From positions 1-41,494 of the forward strand of contig JAJDZM010000205.1 in the NCBI GenBank assembly GCA_022824615.1: a stretch of DNA of 41,494 nucleotides, written 5' to 3'. This DNA comes from Candidatus Binatia bacterium (lineage in GTDB: Bacteria; Desulfobacterota; Binatia; Bin18). The translations under genes and the position numbers were made by a program. The notes beneath the pieces were generated by a model that was not told the origin of the DNA, did not search any database, and was given only the letters and a program-made list of their open reading frames with translations. Below are positions 21,293 to 29,423 of the stretch, piece after piece; position 1 is the stretch's first letter, and every line of letters begins with the position of its first letter.

Positions 21293-23106
21293 ACCGCCGC
21301 TCCGCGCGTGCCGTTCGTACTGTCGAGGAAAAGCTGTTGCCATCCCGTGTTCTCTTCTTTGGCGTGTCTCTCAGCCTTTTCTGTGCTCTGATATTCATCT
21401 GGGGGCTGGGTGACATCTCCTTTTACACCAAGGGACAACCGCGTGAGGCGACCGTTGTCTGGGAGATCTATCACAACGGTGACTGGATTCTGCCCTTGCG
21501 TAACGGCCATATCATTCCGTCAAAACCTCCGCTCTTTCACTGGCTTGGAACGCTGGCTACGCTTGCCTTGGGTCAGTTGAGCGAGTTCTCGATCCGCTTC
21601 CCTTCAGCGTTATTGGCTCTCCTCGGAGTACTCCTGACCTATCGGGTCGGCGCCGTCCTGTGGGGTGTTGAGGCTGGGCTGATTGCCGGTCTGACCCTGG
21701 CCACCAGCTTTGAGTGGGTCCGGGCTGCGACAACGGCCCGAGTGGATATGGCGCTGACCTTTTTTATGGTCGCGGCTTTTTTCTCCTTTTGGTCCATGTA
21801 TCGCGAGCAACGGGCCTGTCCTGAGCCTGGTCGAAGGGTGGGGTGGATGGAGGCGCTCGGCTTCTTCTGTCTTCTCGGTCTGGCAACCCTGGCCAAAGGA
21901 CCGATTGGCGCGGTGCTGCCGGGGTTGGTTATCCTCGTATTCCTGTGTGTCAAACGCGACCTGCTGTTTGTCCGTCGCTTGCATCTCGTCACCGGCAGTT
22001 TGCTGTTTCTCCTCATCGCCGGATCGTGGTACGCGCTGGCCCTGTGGCACGGCGGTCAGGAATTTTTTTACAAGCAGATTATGAAAGAGAACATAGAGCG
22101 GTTTTTGTGGAGCGGGTCGGCCGGCGCCGGGCATGTCCATCCCTTCTATTATTTTATTCCCAACCTGTTCCTGGGCATGGCCCCATGGAGCTTTTTCTTT
22201 CTGCCGCTATTCTATTTTCTATACCGATGTCGGCAGGATTGGGCCGAGAAGAATTTCACCTATCTGATTGTCTGGATCGTCACAATCTTCGTGTTCTATT
22301 CGATTTCGAGCAGTAAGCGTACGGTGTACATCCTGCCCATCTATCCGGCTATTGCCCTGCTGCTAGGTGCCTGGTGGCAAGAGCTTCGTCGAGGAGAGAC
22401 CGACCTGCCCCCTGGCTTTCTCGCGTTGCTGAAGGCTGTCGGCGCTGTCTGCTGTGGGGTGATCGGCCTGGCCATGCTCGGCGTGATCGCTCAGGCCGGC
22501 GGGTTTGATCCGCTGGGTCTGATCCGGCCGTTTCTGCACCCGAAAGACCAGAACAATCTGCCCATGTTCACGGGCATCGTTGCCGACCATCCCGGCGCGT
22601 TTGCCATCTGGTTTTTGAGTGTTGGTGGCGCCCTGGTCTTGTTGGTCTGGGGATTGCGACGCCAGTCCTGGGATCGTGTGTTTGGCGGGCTAGTGATATT
22701 CACGACGAGCATCTTCCTGCTCATCAACCACGTGATTCAGCCCACGCTTGCCGCCGCGCGGACCTTTCGGCCCTTTATGGGGCGGGTTGTCGAGCGGGTA
22801 GGGGCACAGCCCCTCTTCTTTTTTCGGAGTTTTGACAGCGGAGCCCTGTATTATGCCGACCGGCGCATCCCCTTCTATTTCCCGCCCACCACCCCGAAGA
22901 CCGGCTATTTCATCCTGCTCTGGGAAGAAGAATGGGAGCGCCTTCAGGCCGATGGTTTGGCAGAACAACTTCGTATCATTGATACCAGCGAAGGCACCGG
23001 ACCCAAGGGCAATCACCGGCTCCATCTGGTTGAAGTTCCGGCCAGCCTCAAACTCCCGCCCTGGGAAGACGACCTGAAGGGGCTGATTCGCAAGGATGCG
23101 ATGTGA
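21289..23106 (+). CDS. ArnT/PMT-like polyprenyl-phosphate glycosyltransferase, membrane protein (copy 2)
   Basis: A 605-aa paralogue of the preceding gene with the same layout: TM1 near 18-40, the WEIYHNGDWILPLRNG loop, KPPLFHW, RFPSALL, LAKGPIG, around a dozen membrane helices and a C-terminal soluble tail. At the catalytic loop it reads FYTKGQPREATVVWE, so the acidic pair of ArnT (D-E) is replaced by G-Q. It may be inactive alone, work as a partner of copy 1, or use a different residue. Between two helices it has a nine-residue extra stretch relative to copy 1 (around RACPEPGRR, residue ~176), encoded by a dispersed palindromic repeat. Start is GTG overlapping the stop of copy 1, so the pair is translationally coupled. 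Confidence 0.8.
   Translation: MNRRSARAVRTVEEKLLPSRVLFFGVSLSLFCALIFIWGLGDISFYTKGQPREATVVWEIYHNGDWILPLRNGHIIPSKPPLFHWLGTLATLALGQLSEFSIRFPSALLALLGVLLTYRVGAVLWGVEAGLIAGLTLATSFEWVRAATTARVDMALTFFMVAAFFSFWSMYREQRACPEPGRRVGWMEALGFFCLLGLATLAKGPIGAVLPGLVILVFLCVKRDLLFVRRLHLVTGSLLFLLIAGSWYALALWHGGQEFFYKQIMKENIERFLWSGSAGAGHVHPFYYFIPNLFLGMAPWSFFFLPLFYFLYRCRQDWAEKNFTYLIVWIVTIFVFYSISSSKRTVYILPIYPAIALLLGAWWQELRRGETDLPPGFLALLKAVGAVCCGVIGLAMLGVIAQAGGFDPLGLIRPFLHPKDQNNLPMFTGIVADHPGAFAIWFLSVGGALVLLVWGLRRQSWDRVFGGLVIFTTSIFLLINHVIQPTLAAARTFRPFMGRVVERVGAQPLFFFRSFDSGALYYADRRIPFYFPPTTPKTGYFILLWEEEWERLQADGLAEQLRIIDTSEGTGPKGNHRLHLVEVPASLKLPPWEDDLKGLIRKDAM
21814..21838 (-). repeat. Dispersed 24-25-bp palindromic repeat inserted in frame in a glycosyltransferase gene
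   Basis: Reads on the minus strand as CCCTTCGACCAGGCTCAGG and then ACAGGC. It matches the elements at 29131-29154, 29155-29178 and 29885-29908 apart from one extra base. In the coding frame it gives ACPEPGRR. Confidence 0.8.
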
Positions 23107-23144
23107 CGGTACTGATTCAGTTTGCTTCTTCCCCCTCACCCCAG

Positions 23145-23167
23145 CCCTCTCCCTCCAGGGGAGAGGG
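23145..23167. repeat. Palindromic repeat after the glycosyltransferase pair
   Basis: Perfect 9-bp arms CCCTCTCCC (23145-23153) and GGGAGAGGG (23159-23167) around a 5-nt loop. It is the type of dispersed CCCTCTCCC/GGGAGAGGG element seen in many environmental genomes. It lies 39 bp after the stop of copy 2 and could protect the 3' end; no T-tract follows. Confidence 0.6.
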
Positions 23168-23275
23168 AGCCAAACATTCCCTCCCCCCGCTGACGTGTGA
23201 TGCCGATTGTGTCGATTGCCCCCTCCGGGCCGTCCGTCCTCCCGCCTCCTGGGAGCGCGGCTATCCTGGCCGCGT

Positions 23276-23294
23276 TGCGGGCTGGAAGCCCGCA
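23276..23294. repeat. Second palindromic repeat in the 23.1-23.4 kb gap
   Basis: TGCGGGCT (23276-23283), GGA, AGCCCGCA (23287-23294): perfect 8-bp arms with a 3-nt loop, a known look for dispersed GCGGGCTGGAAGCCCGC-type elements. The whole 331-bp gap 23107-23437 between convergent genes holds this element, the one at 23145-23167, and no convincing gene. Confidence 0.55.
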
Positions 23295-23437
23295 CTCCTG
23301 GAGCCCCGCCCCGCCGAGGCCCACGAAACAATATGAATCACATGTCTTGGGAGGGGTGCCGCGTAGCGGCGGGGTGGGTTATCCTCGGCCCAGCGGCCCC
23401 CCACGTCTCGTGACGCTGGTCGTGGCCTCGAATGTTC

Positions 23438-24535
23438 TCAGACCCTGTCCGTGGCCGTGAACAGGGCCAACTGACGTTCCTGGCCGGGCCGCCGAAAGGC
23501 TGCGGTTGAGAGTTGGGGGAAGGGCTTGTCCAGCCCGGCTTTGCGGCTCATCGTGGCAAACAGGCTATGAATCGACTCGGCAAACACTCCCTCTCCCCGC
23601 ATCCGTGTCTTCCACCGCGCGTCGTTCAGCTTTCCCTGCCGCATTGAGCGAATCCGGTTCAAGACCTTGTTTTTTCGTTCGGGATAGTGGTCTTCCAGCC
23701 ACTGGCTGAAGAGTTCCGACACGCCATACGGCAGCCGCACGATGGTATGCCCGGCAAACTGCGCGCCAGCCTGGGCGGCTGCCTTGAGCAGAGCCGGGAC
23801 CTCGTGGTCGGTCAGGCCGGGGATGATGGGGGCGATCATCACACAAACTGGAATACCCGCCTCGGCCAGAGCGGTAATAGCGGCCAGGCGACGTGCCGGG
23901 GTCGAGGTCCGCGGTTCGAGACGACGGGCCAGTTCGGCGTCAAGTGTGGTCAGCGATACCCCCACCCAGGCGGCCCGGTCTTCGGCCAGTTGAGCCAGCA
24001 GGGCACAGTCGCGGGTCACCAAAGCACTCTTGGTCACAATACAGACCGGGTTGTGATAGGCGGCTAACACCTTGAGACAGCCACGGGTCAGCTCAAGCTG
24101 GCGCTCAACCGGCTGGTAGGCGTCGGTGATGCCGCTGAAAAAGATCGGCTGAGGCTGCCAGGACGGCGCGGCCAGCGCTTTGTCCAGCAGTTGGGGGGCG
24201 TCTTGTTTGACCAGAAGATTCGTTTCAAAGTCCAGGCCGGCCGAGAATCCGAGCCATTCATGGGTCGGACGGGCGTAGCAGTAGATGCAGCCGTGCTCAC
24301 ACCCGCGGTAGGGGTTGAGGCTGACCCGAAAGCCGACATCCGGGCTGGTATTATAGCTGAGAATGGTTCGCGAGGGGTCGCGCAGAAGACGGGTTTTCGG
24401 GCCAGGCTGGTCTGGGGCTGAATCCAGCCCATCAGGGTCAGGTTGATAGGCTATGGTCTCAAAGCGATTCGTTGGATTGCGGGGCGTGCCGCGCCCTTTG
24501 AGCCGGGTGGTGGGGGGTTGCATAGGGCTGTCCAT
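23438..24535 (-). CDS. Radical SAM protein, PA0069/Rv2578c family (SplB-like)
   Basis: A 365-aa radical SAM protein. The 4Fe-4S motif C-X3-C-X2-C is in NPYRGCEHGCIYCYARPTHEWLG. The surrounding RGCEHGCIYCYARPTHE is typical of the PA0069-type subfamily, which resembles spore photoproduct lyase. FSGITDAYQPVER, CIVTKSALVTRD, VSLTTLD and IAPIIPGLTDHEVP (barrel strands lining SAM) follow in order. The N-terminal ~60 residues are the usual RLKGRGTPRNPTNRFE segment. Substrate of this family is not established; DNA or nucleotide repair has been suggested from similarity only. It stands alone between two other units and is intact. Confidence 0.88.
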   Translation of the reverse strand: MDSPMQPPTTRLKGRGTPRNPTNRFETIAYQPDPDGLDSAPDQPGPKTRLLRDPSRTILSYNTSPDVGFRVSLNPYRGCEHGCIYCYARPTHEWLGFSAGLDFETNLLVKQDAPQLLDKALAAPSWQPQPIFFSGITDAYQPVERQLELTRGCLKVLAAYHNPVCIVTKSALVTRDCALLAQLAEDRAAWVGVSLTTLDAELARRLEPRTSTPARRLAAITALAEAGIPVCVMIAPIIPGLTDHEVPALLKAAAQAGAQFAGHTIVRLPYGVSELFSQWLEDHYPERKNKVLNRIRSMRQGKLNDARWKTRMRGEGVFAESIHSLFATMSRKAGLDKPFPQLSTAAFRRPGQERQLALFTATDRV

Positions 24536-24656
24536 CCGACGGACAGCCTAACACTTTCGCTTTATTTTCGCTACTGAGGTATTCTGAGAATTATACTTCC
24601 CCTCCCAAACTGTACCACCTCTCAAAGCGGACGGACCGATGCTGTAGGCAGTGGAA

Positions 24657-24689
24657 ACAAAAAAGGGCGGGTACCAAGACCCGCCCTTT
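24657..24689 (-). terminator. Rho-independent terminator of hppA
   Basis: Stem AAAGGGCGGGT (24662-24672) with ACCCGCCCTTT (24679-24689), loop of 6 nt, followed on the minus strand by a run of T. It sits 24 bp beyond the hppA stop and is the clearest terminator in the window. Confidence 0.9.
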
Positions 24690-24712
24690 ATACATCGCAG
24701 TGAAAACGCCGG

Positions 24713-26785
24713 CTACACCAGCAGCGGTGCGATCACCAGCGCCACGACCGCCATCAACTTGATCAGGATGTTGAGCGAGGGGCCCGAGGTGTCTTTCAGC
24801 GGATCGCCGACCGTGTCGCCCACGACGGTGGCCTTGTGGGCTTCGGAGCCTTTGGCCTCGCCCTCGACCTCGCCCTTTTCGATCGATTTTTTGGCGTTGT
24901 CCCAGGCACCGCCCGCGTTGGCCATAAACAGGGCCAACAACACGCCGGTCACGGTCGCCCCGGCGAGCATACCACCCAGGGCCGCTGCGCCCAGAACCAG
25001 ACCGACCACCACCGGAGCCACCACCGCGGTCAGGCCAGGCAGGACCATTTCCTTGAGCGCCGCTGCGGTTGAAATATCCACGCAGCGGGCCGCGTCCGGC
25101 CGAGCGCCTTCCTTGCCTTCGAGCAGACCGGGGATTTCGCGGAACTGGCGCCGGATTTCATCCACCATCTGCCCGGCTGCCCGGCCCACCGCAGTCATGG
25201 TCAGGGCTCCGATAAAGAACGGCAGAATCCCGCCCAGCAGCAGACCAATCACCACGACCGGATCGGTTACCTCGATGAGCAGCGGTTCCATTCCCGTCGC
25301 CAGTCGATTCTGGTCAACAGCTTGGGTGAACGCGGAAAACAGGGCCAGAGCAGTCAGGGCGGCAGAGCCGATGGCAAAGCCTTTGCCCATTGCCGCCGTG
25401 GTATTACCTAGGGCGTCCAGGCCGTCGGTAATCTTGCGGACGTCCGGGCCGAGTTCGGCCATCTCGGAAATACCGCCGGCGTTGTCTGCCACAGGGCCGT
25501 AGGCGTCGACGGACATGGTAACGCCTACGGTCGCCAGCATGCCGACGCCGGCAATCCCAATGCCGTACAGGCCGGCAAAGTGGTTGGCAATAAAAATGGC
25601 AGCGCAAATGGCCAGCACGGGCAGCGCACAGCTTTCCAGACCGACCGCCAAGCCGTGAATGATATTGGTAGCATAGCCCGTCTTGCTGGCTTCTGCCACC
25701 CGCGCTACGGGCGAGGCCGAGGTGTAGTACTCGGTGATCAGGCCGATTCCGACACCGACCACGCAACCCGACGCCACTGCCCAGAAAATACCAGTCGCCA
25801 CGGGAAGGACATTCACCAGAACGAGCGCCGCAATAATGAACACACCCGCAGCAATGAACCCAGAATAGCGCAGCGCGTTCTGCGGCCCGGCGTTCTTGAG
25901 CGCTTTCATCGAGAAGATGCCCAGAAAGGAGGCCAGCAGGCCGACGACAGCCATGCTGAGTGGCAGGGCCATGAGGGCATTGCGCAACACGGCTTCTTCA
26001 ACTCCCGCATCGCCCAGTTTATTCCAGACATCGCTTCCTACGATGACCGTCGCGCCGATCGCAATCGTCGCAATGATGGAGCCCACATAGGACTCGAAAA
26101 TGTCCGCGCCCATACCGGCGACATCGCCGACGTTATCCCCGACATTATCGGCAATCACACCAGGATTGCGAGGGTCATCTTCAGGGATGCCGGCCTCAAC
26201 CTTGCCGACCAGATCGCTACCGACATCTGCGGCTTTGGTGTAAATACCGCCCCCGACCCGAGCAAACAGGGCGATGGAACTCGCGCCCATGGCAAAGCCA
26301 CTGATGTATTTTGAGGTTTCCGGGTCAGAGTACAGGCCGAGAAAGGCGCCGACGCCAAGCAGACCCAGGCTGGCGACCGACAGGCCCATGACCGCGCCGC
26401 CGTTGAAAGCCACCAGCAGCGCGGCTCCCTCGCCCTCTGCCCTGGCTGCCTCAGAGGTGCGAACGTTCGCCTTGGTGGCCGACTGCATGCCGAGATAGCC
26501 GGCCAGCGCGGAACAGATCGCGCCGGTCAGAAAGGCGATACCGGTCTCAAGCGCGACCTTCCAGGCGAGCAGGCCGAAGACAACCAGCACAAAGATGATC
26601 AGGATTCGATATTCACGTCTGAGAAAAGCCATGGCCCCTTCATAGATATCGCTGGCAATCTCCTGCATCCGATCATTACCGTCGGGCTGGCTGGAAACAG
26701 ACTTGAAAATAATAAACGCCACGATGAGCCCGATCGCGCCGAGAATCATTGCGTAGAGAGACACCGCATCAGAGTTGATGTCCAT
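24713..26785 (-). CDS. hppA: Membrane-bound ion-translocating pyrophosphatase (V-type PPase)
   Basis: A ~690-aa inner-membrane pump of about 16 helices that couples pyrophosphate hydrolysis to export of H+ or Na+. Catalytic segments are [35 protein letters not shown] with its Asp clusters, [16 protein letters not shown], and near the C-terminus [21 protein letters not shown]. The sequence [10 protein letters not shown] has Ala rather than Lys at the position that marks K+ independence, so a K+-dependent enzyme is predicted. H+ versus Na+ specificity cannot be settled by eye. The frame extends upstream to 26929, but the ATG at 26785 (MDINSDAV) has GAGGAGG upstream and starts at the first helix, so I chose it. 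A strong terminator follows. Confidence 0.95.
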   Translation of the reverse strand: MDINSDAVSLYAMILGAIGLIVAFIIFKSVSSQPDGNDRMQEIASDIYEGAMAFLRREYRILIIFVLVVFGLLAWKVALETGIAFLTGAICSALAGYLGMQSATKANVRTSEAARAEGEGAALLVAFNGGAVMGLSVASLGLLGVGAFLGLYSDPETSKYISGFAMGASSIALFARVGGGIYTKAADVGSDLVGKVEAGIPEDDPRNPGVIADNVGDNVGDVAGMGADIFESYVGSIIATIAIGATVIVGSDVWNKLGDAGVEEAVLRNALMALPLSMAVVGLLASFLGIFSMKALKNAGPQNALRYSGFIAAGVFIIAALVLVNVLPVATGIFWAVASGCVVGVGIGLITEYYTSASPVARVAEASKTGYATNIIHGLAVGLESCALPVLAICAAIFIANHFAGLYGIGIAGVGMLATVGVTMSVDAYGPVADNAGGISEMAELGPDVRKITDGLDALGNTTAAMGKGFAIGSAALTALALFSAFTQAVDQNRLATGMEPLLIEVTDPVVVIGLLLGGILPFFIGALTMTAVGRAAGQMVDEIRRQFREIPGLLEGKEGARPDAARCVDISTAAALKEMVLPGLTAVVAPVVVGLVLGAAALGGMLAGATVTGVLLALFMANAGGAWDNAKKSIEKGEVEGEAKGSEAHKATVVGDTVGDPLKDTSGPSLNILIKLMAVVALVIAPLLV

Positions 26786-26912
26786 GTTTTCGTTTATCCT
26801 CCTCGTCTCTGGGAATACTGAATGACTGCCCTCCGCCGGGTGTCGGCGCACGAAATCCACACCCGAAGCGGTACGCCGGGAAGATAAACGCTTCTGCGAA
26901 AAGAGTAAAGGG

Positions 26913-26933
26913 CCACAGATGTGAAACATGTGG
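26913..26933. other. Imperfect palindrome between hppA and a divergent small gene
   Basis: CCACAGATGT and ACATGTGG form dyad arms with a two-base bulge. It lies in the 267-bp spacer between divergent starts and could be an operator. Only the symmetry is seen. Confidence 0.25.
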
Positions 26934-27052
26934 CACCGGGACCGGAAAGGTTCACTCAGGGGCGGATGTCAGATTCAGCGTGGTTTGCTATGTACACGCC
27001 TGCTGACGAGGACGATGCAACTATACCCTCGGGCAGCGTGGAGGGGACAGCG

Positions 27053-27364
27053 ATGCGACCAGTACGGGATGTTTCAAAAGAAGAGAATTACCGCGTCCAG
27101 GTGATTGGGCCGGGGATGACCGAGACGGTACGTGAGCCGGTAGAGCCGGAGCCGGTCGGCACTCTGGTCCTGCTGCCTTTTCGGGTCGTCGGATACGACA
27201 CCCAACGCGACGGTACTTGTACGGCTCGCCTGGAACATATCAACATGGACGGCAGCGCGACGGGCGGAGAGGCCAGCGGCATCGCGTTGCGACCCACCTC
27301 GGCGCTCGTTGTTGCCGAAGAAGAGATGCCCGGCCTGTTTGAAACCTGTGATGTAAAAGGGTAG
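27053..27364 (+). CDS. Hypothetical protein, 103 aa
   Basis: I do not recognise it. It is a soluble, acidic protein without signal peptide, with beta-rich patterns such as GTLVLLPFRVVGYD and ARLEHINMDG. The open frame reaches back to 26921. The ATG at 27053 has GGAGGGG six bases upstream, while the earlier stretch contains a palindrome and looks non-coding. A stem-loop with a T-rich tail directly follows the stop, which supports an expressed single-gene unit. It is divergent from hppA and convergent with the CoA-transferase-like pair. Confidence 0.6.
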   Translation: MRPVRDVSKEENYRVQVIGPGMTETVREPVEPEPVGTLVLLPFRVVGYDTQRDGTCTARLEHINMDGSATGGEASGIALRPTSALVVAEEEMPGLFETCDVKG

Positions 27365-27395
27365 GGGCAACCCCTTGTGGTTGCCCTTTCCTCTT
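27365..27395 (+). terminator. Rho-independent terminator after the 103-aa gene
   Basis: GGGCAACC (27365-27372), 6-nt loop, GGTTGCCC (27379-27386), then TTTCCTCTTT. It lies between convergent genes and may slow transcription from both sides. Confidence 0.7.
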
Positions 27396-27398
27396 TGG

Positions 27399-28205
27399 TT
27401 ACATCCTTCTCAAACGGCCCTCAGGATCGACCCGAGTGCGCAGCACGTGCAGTTCTTCCGGGGTTGGTACGAGAGTGGTGGGAACCTGGGATGGTATTGT
27501 GAGAGCAAAGCCGGTTCGGGCCTGCACTTCTTCCAGCGTCACGCCTGGGTGGACGGAATGCAGACGCATATGCTTGTCTTCTTCGTCAAAATCCATGACG
27601 CACAACGGGGTGACACAATACTTGGGACCTCCACCGGGCAGCCCCAGTTTCTTGCGGGCATCCGCCCCGCCGCCGCCCCAGCCATAGGTGCTCATATAAT
27701 CGCAGCGCTCAACCAGAATCCGCGGTGAGTGGGAATTGAGAACAATATAATAGCGACCCACATGGGTGCTGAGTGTTGGCGTCCCGACCGAACCGGGACC
27801 ACGAAAGCGGAGTGTGGCATAGTCCGGTCCAACGCCGATCAGATTGGTATTGCCGTGCGGGTCAACCTGGACCCCACCAATAAAAAACACGCGCTTATGC
27901 CAGTGCTTGACATCTTCAAAACGATGGCCCGTGTCGCTGAACGACTCGGCCCAGCGCACTACCCGATTATCCCAGGCAAAGGCCGGCAGGGGCAGAGTAT
28001 GCCGGTCGGCAACATTCATGCGGGTGCCAAAGAAGATCAACTCCATATTGGGACCGTGCAGCAGATGGGCCAGGCGCACCGCGGCTTCAACAATAGGCAT
28101 AGCCACTCCGACCATCAAGTGTTCCGTGTCTTTCAGGTCGCGGGCAAGAAAAGCGGCCATGATCTCTTGCGGAGAAAGGTCTTGGGCAGAAACATCGCTC
28201 GGCAT
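27399..28205 (-). CDS. CoA-transferase-like protein, beta subunit (GctB/IpdB type)
   Basis: A 268-aa class I CoA-transferase fold protein, partner of the alpha subunit encoded 38 bp upstream. The segment MVGVAMPIVEAAVRLAHLLHGPN matches the GctB start of the domain, and GVGPDYATLRFRGPGSVGTPTLSTHVGRYYIVLNSHSPRILVERCDY is typical of the GctB/IpdB group. At the position of the catalytic Glu of glutaconate CoA-transferase (in an FEAGG-like context) it reads LIFFGTRMN, with no Glu. IpdAB-type enzymes, which open the last steroid ring of cholesterol catabolites by hydrolysis, also lack it, so a CoA-ester hydrolase or lyase role is likelier than transfer. The actual substrate is unknown. Confidence 0.78.
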   Translation of the reverse strand: MPSDVSAQDLSPQEIMAAFLARDLKDTEHLMVGVAMPIVEAAVRLAHLLHGPNMELIFFGTRMNVADRHTLPLPAFAWDNRVVRWAESFSDTGHRFEDVKHWHKRVFFIGGVQVDPHGNTNLIGVGPDYATLRFRGPGSVGTPTLSTHVGRYYIVLNSHSPRILVERCDYMSTYGWGGGGADARKKLGLPGGGPKYCVTPLCVMDFDEEDKHMRLHSVHPGVTLEEVQARTGFALTIPSQVPTTLVPTPEELHVLRTRVDPEGRLRRM

Positions 28206-28243
28206 AGTCTTTTCCTTTCCCGTATCAGGGGAGGGGGGATGCG

Positions 28244-29119
28244 TTAGTATTCGTGCAGTTCCAGCAGCCGCCTGATGCCGATCTGTTCCAAATAGTCGGC
28301 ATGGGTTGCCGGTTCTCGGCAGTAGCGGGCGAAGTACGCGTGCAGGGCCGCAGGATCACCCTTGGCCGCGGCGGTTGAGGCGTCCAGATAGTCTTTGAGA
28401 TGGGCGTTGTCCTGGACGTAATAGCCCCGGCTGTAGAACGGATGGGCGCCGTAGGGGACGCGCACAATGGCATCGGCGCCGGCAATCGTCGTGGCCCACG
28501 GGTCCTTACGAACGTCCTCGTTGGCCACGACTTTTTCCACTTGGACAATGGTCTGGTCCGCGGCGCGCTGCATGAACAGGTCTATCCAGCCCGGTCCGCC
28601 AACGTGCTGGACATTGCCATACACATCGGAAACGGCCGCATGCAAAAGGGTCACATCGGGCTTGATCGGCGGGACGGCCAGCAAGGTCTCGCCCCGAATC
28701 GGGTCGGCGAAGACCTTGAGGTCAGGGTTGACTTCAGGCAGGGAAGTCCCGACACCGCCGCGCCACGGCAGAAAGGGCAGACCCTGGGCCGCGGCCTGGA
28801 GACCCGAAGTCAGAATGCCTTCCTCACACTCCCAGACCTCGATTTCGCCGCGCTCCGCGGCCCGGCGAAAGGCCGGAGCGACCGGCACTCCAAAACCGCC
28901 GCCCGCGTAATAACTGACGACTTTTCTGACGCACCCGGCGGCAATGAGCATGTCCAGCGACAGGCCGACATCGACGACCGTCAGGTCTTTCAGGCCGCGC
29001 CGGATGATCTGATGCACAAGAGCCATTGGGGTCGGGGAGCCGATGGCCACCGTCATGCCGTCTTCGATCCGACTGGCCGCTTCCACTTCATCAATAATGT
29101 GAGAGGTGCGTGATTCCAC
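28244..29119 (-). CDS. CoA-transferase-like protein, alpha subunit (GctA/IpdA type)
   Basis: A ~291-aa class I CoA-transferase alpha subunit. Family marks are the N-terminal IEDGMTVAIGSPTPMALVHQIIRRGLKDLTVV, SYYAGGGFG, LQAAAQGLPFLPWRGGVGTSLPEVNP, PDVTLLHAAVSDVYGNVQHVG and VEKVVANEDVR. It also has the stretch VWECEEG near residue 97, a Glu-rich loop in the area where IpdA carries its active Glu; that alignment is from memory and unverified. The frame can be read from a TTG at 29143 that falls inside a repeat. The GTG at 29119, with AAGGAAG just upstream, is the better start. It probably forms a heteromer with the following subunit. Confidence 0.8.
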   Translation of the reverse strand: MESRTSHIIDEVEAASRIEDGMTVAIGSPTPMALVHQIIRRGLKDLTVVDVGLSLDMLIAAGCVRKVVSYYAGGGFGVPVAPAFRRAAERGEIEVWECEEGILTSGLQAAAQGLPFLPWRGGVGTSLPEVNPDLKVFADPIRGETLLAVPPIKPDVTLLHAAVSDVYGNVQHVGGPGWIDLFMQRAADQTIVQVEKVVANEDVRKDPWATTIAGADAIVRVPYGAHPFYSRGYYVQDNAHLKDYLDASTAAAKGDPAALHAYFARYCREPATHADYLEQIGIRRLLELHEY

Positions 29120-29130
29120 GAGTCTTCCTT

Positions 29131-29260
29131 CCCTTCGACTCAACTCAGGACAGGCCCTTCGACTAGGCTCAGGACAGGCCTTTCGACTCAGTCCTTCCCC
29201 TTCGTTCGTCCTGAGCGTAGCCCCGAAGGGGCGGAGTCGAAGGAGGCTCAGGACAGGCCT
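29131..29260. repeat. Cluster of dispersed palindromic repeats upstream of the CoA-transferase-like pair
   Basis: Two direct 24-bp copies (29131-29154 and 29155-29178) of CCCTTCGACT...CTCAGGACAGG are followed by a partial copy at ~29179. A composite element at ~29208-29260 holds CCTGAGCGTAG, a CCCCGAAGGGGC palindrome, GGAGTCGAAGG and GGCTCAGGACAGG. The 304-bp gap 29120-29423 contains this cluster, the G-rich inverted repeat at 29297-29346 and the leader of the CBS gene, but no gene. Confidence 0.8.
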
Positions 29261-29296
29261 GCTGCCTGATATATGCCCCTATGCCCTGCAAGGGAA

Positions 29297-29346
29297 GGGG
29301 TTAGCGATTGGGGGCTGGGGGTCTCCAATCCCCAACCCCTAACCCC
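29297..29346. other. G-rich nested inverted repeat upstream of the CBS gene
   Basis: Outer arms GGGGTTAG (29297-29304) and CTAACCCC (29339-29346); inner arms GATTGG (29306-29311) and CCAATC (29325-29330). The strand also carries G-runs at 29297-29300, 29310-29314 and 29317-29321, so a quadruplex or a hairpin is possible. Function unknown. Confidence 0.5.
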
Positions 29347-29423
29347 CACTCCCCAATTCATGTTACACTGAGCGACGTAAAATAGTTCGCTTGTAGGAGA
29401 CAGGCGAACAGGAGGAAGAGACC

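Noticed and set aside
25580..26314. 244-aa plus-strand frame opposite hppA
   Set aside because: Antisense to the conserved pyrophosphatase core; composition is that of a reverse-frame artefact.
29131..29260. CRISPR-like array from the 24-bp direct repeats
   Set aside because: Copies abut without unique spacers and recur singly elsewhere, even inside a gene; there are no cas genes.
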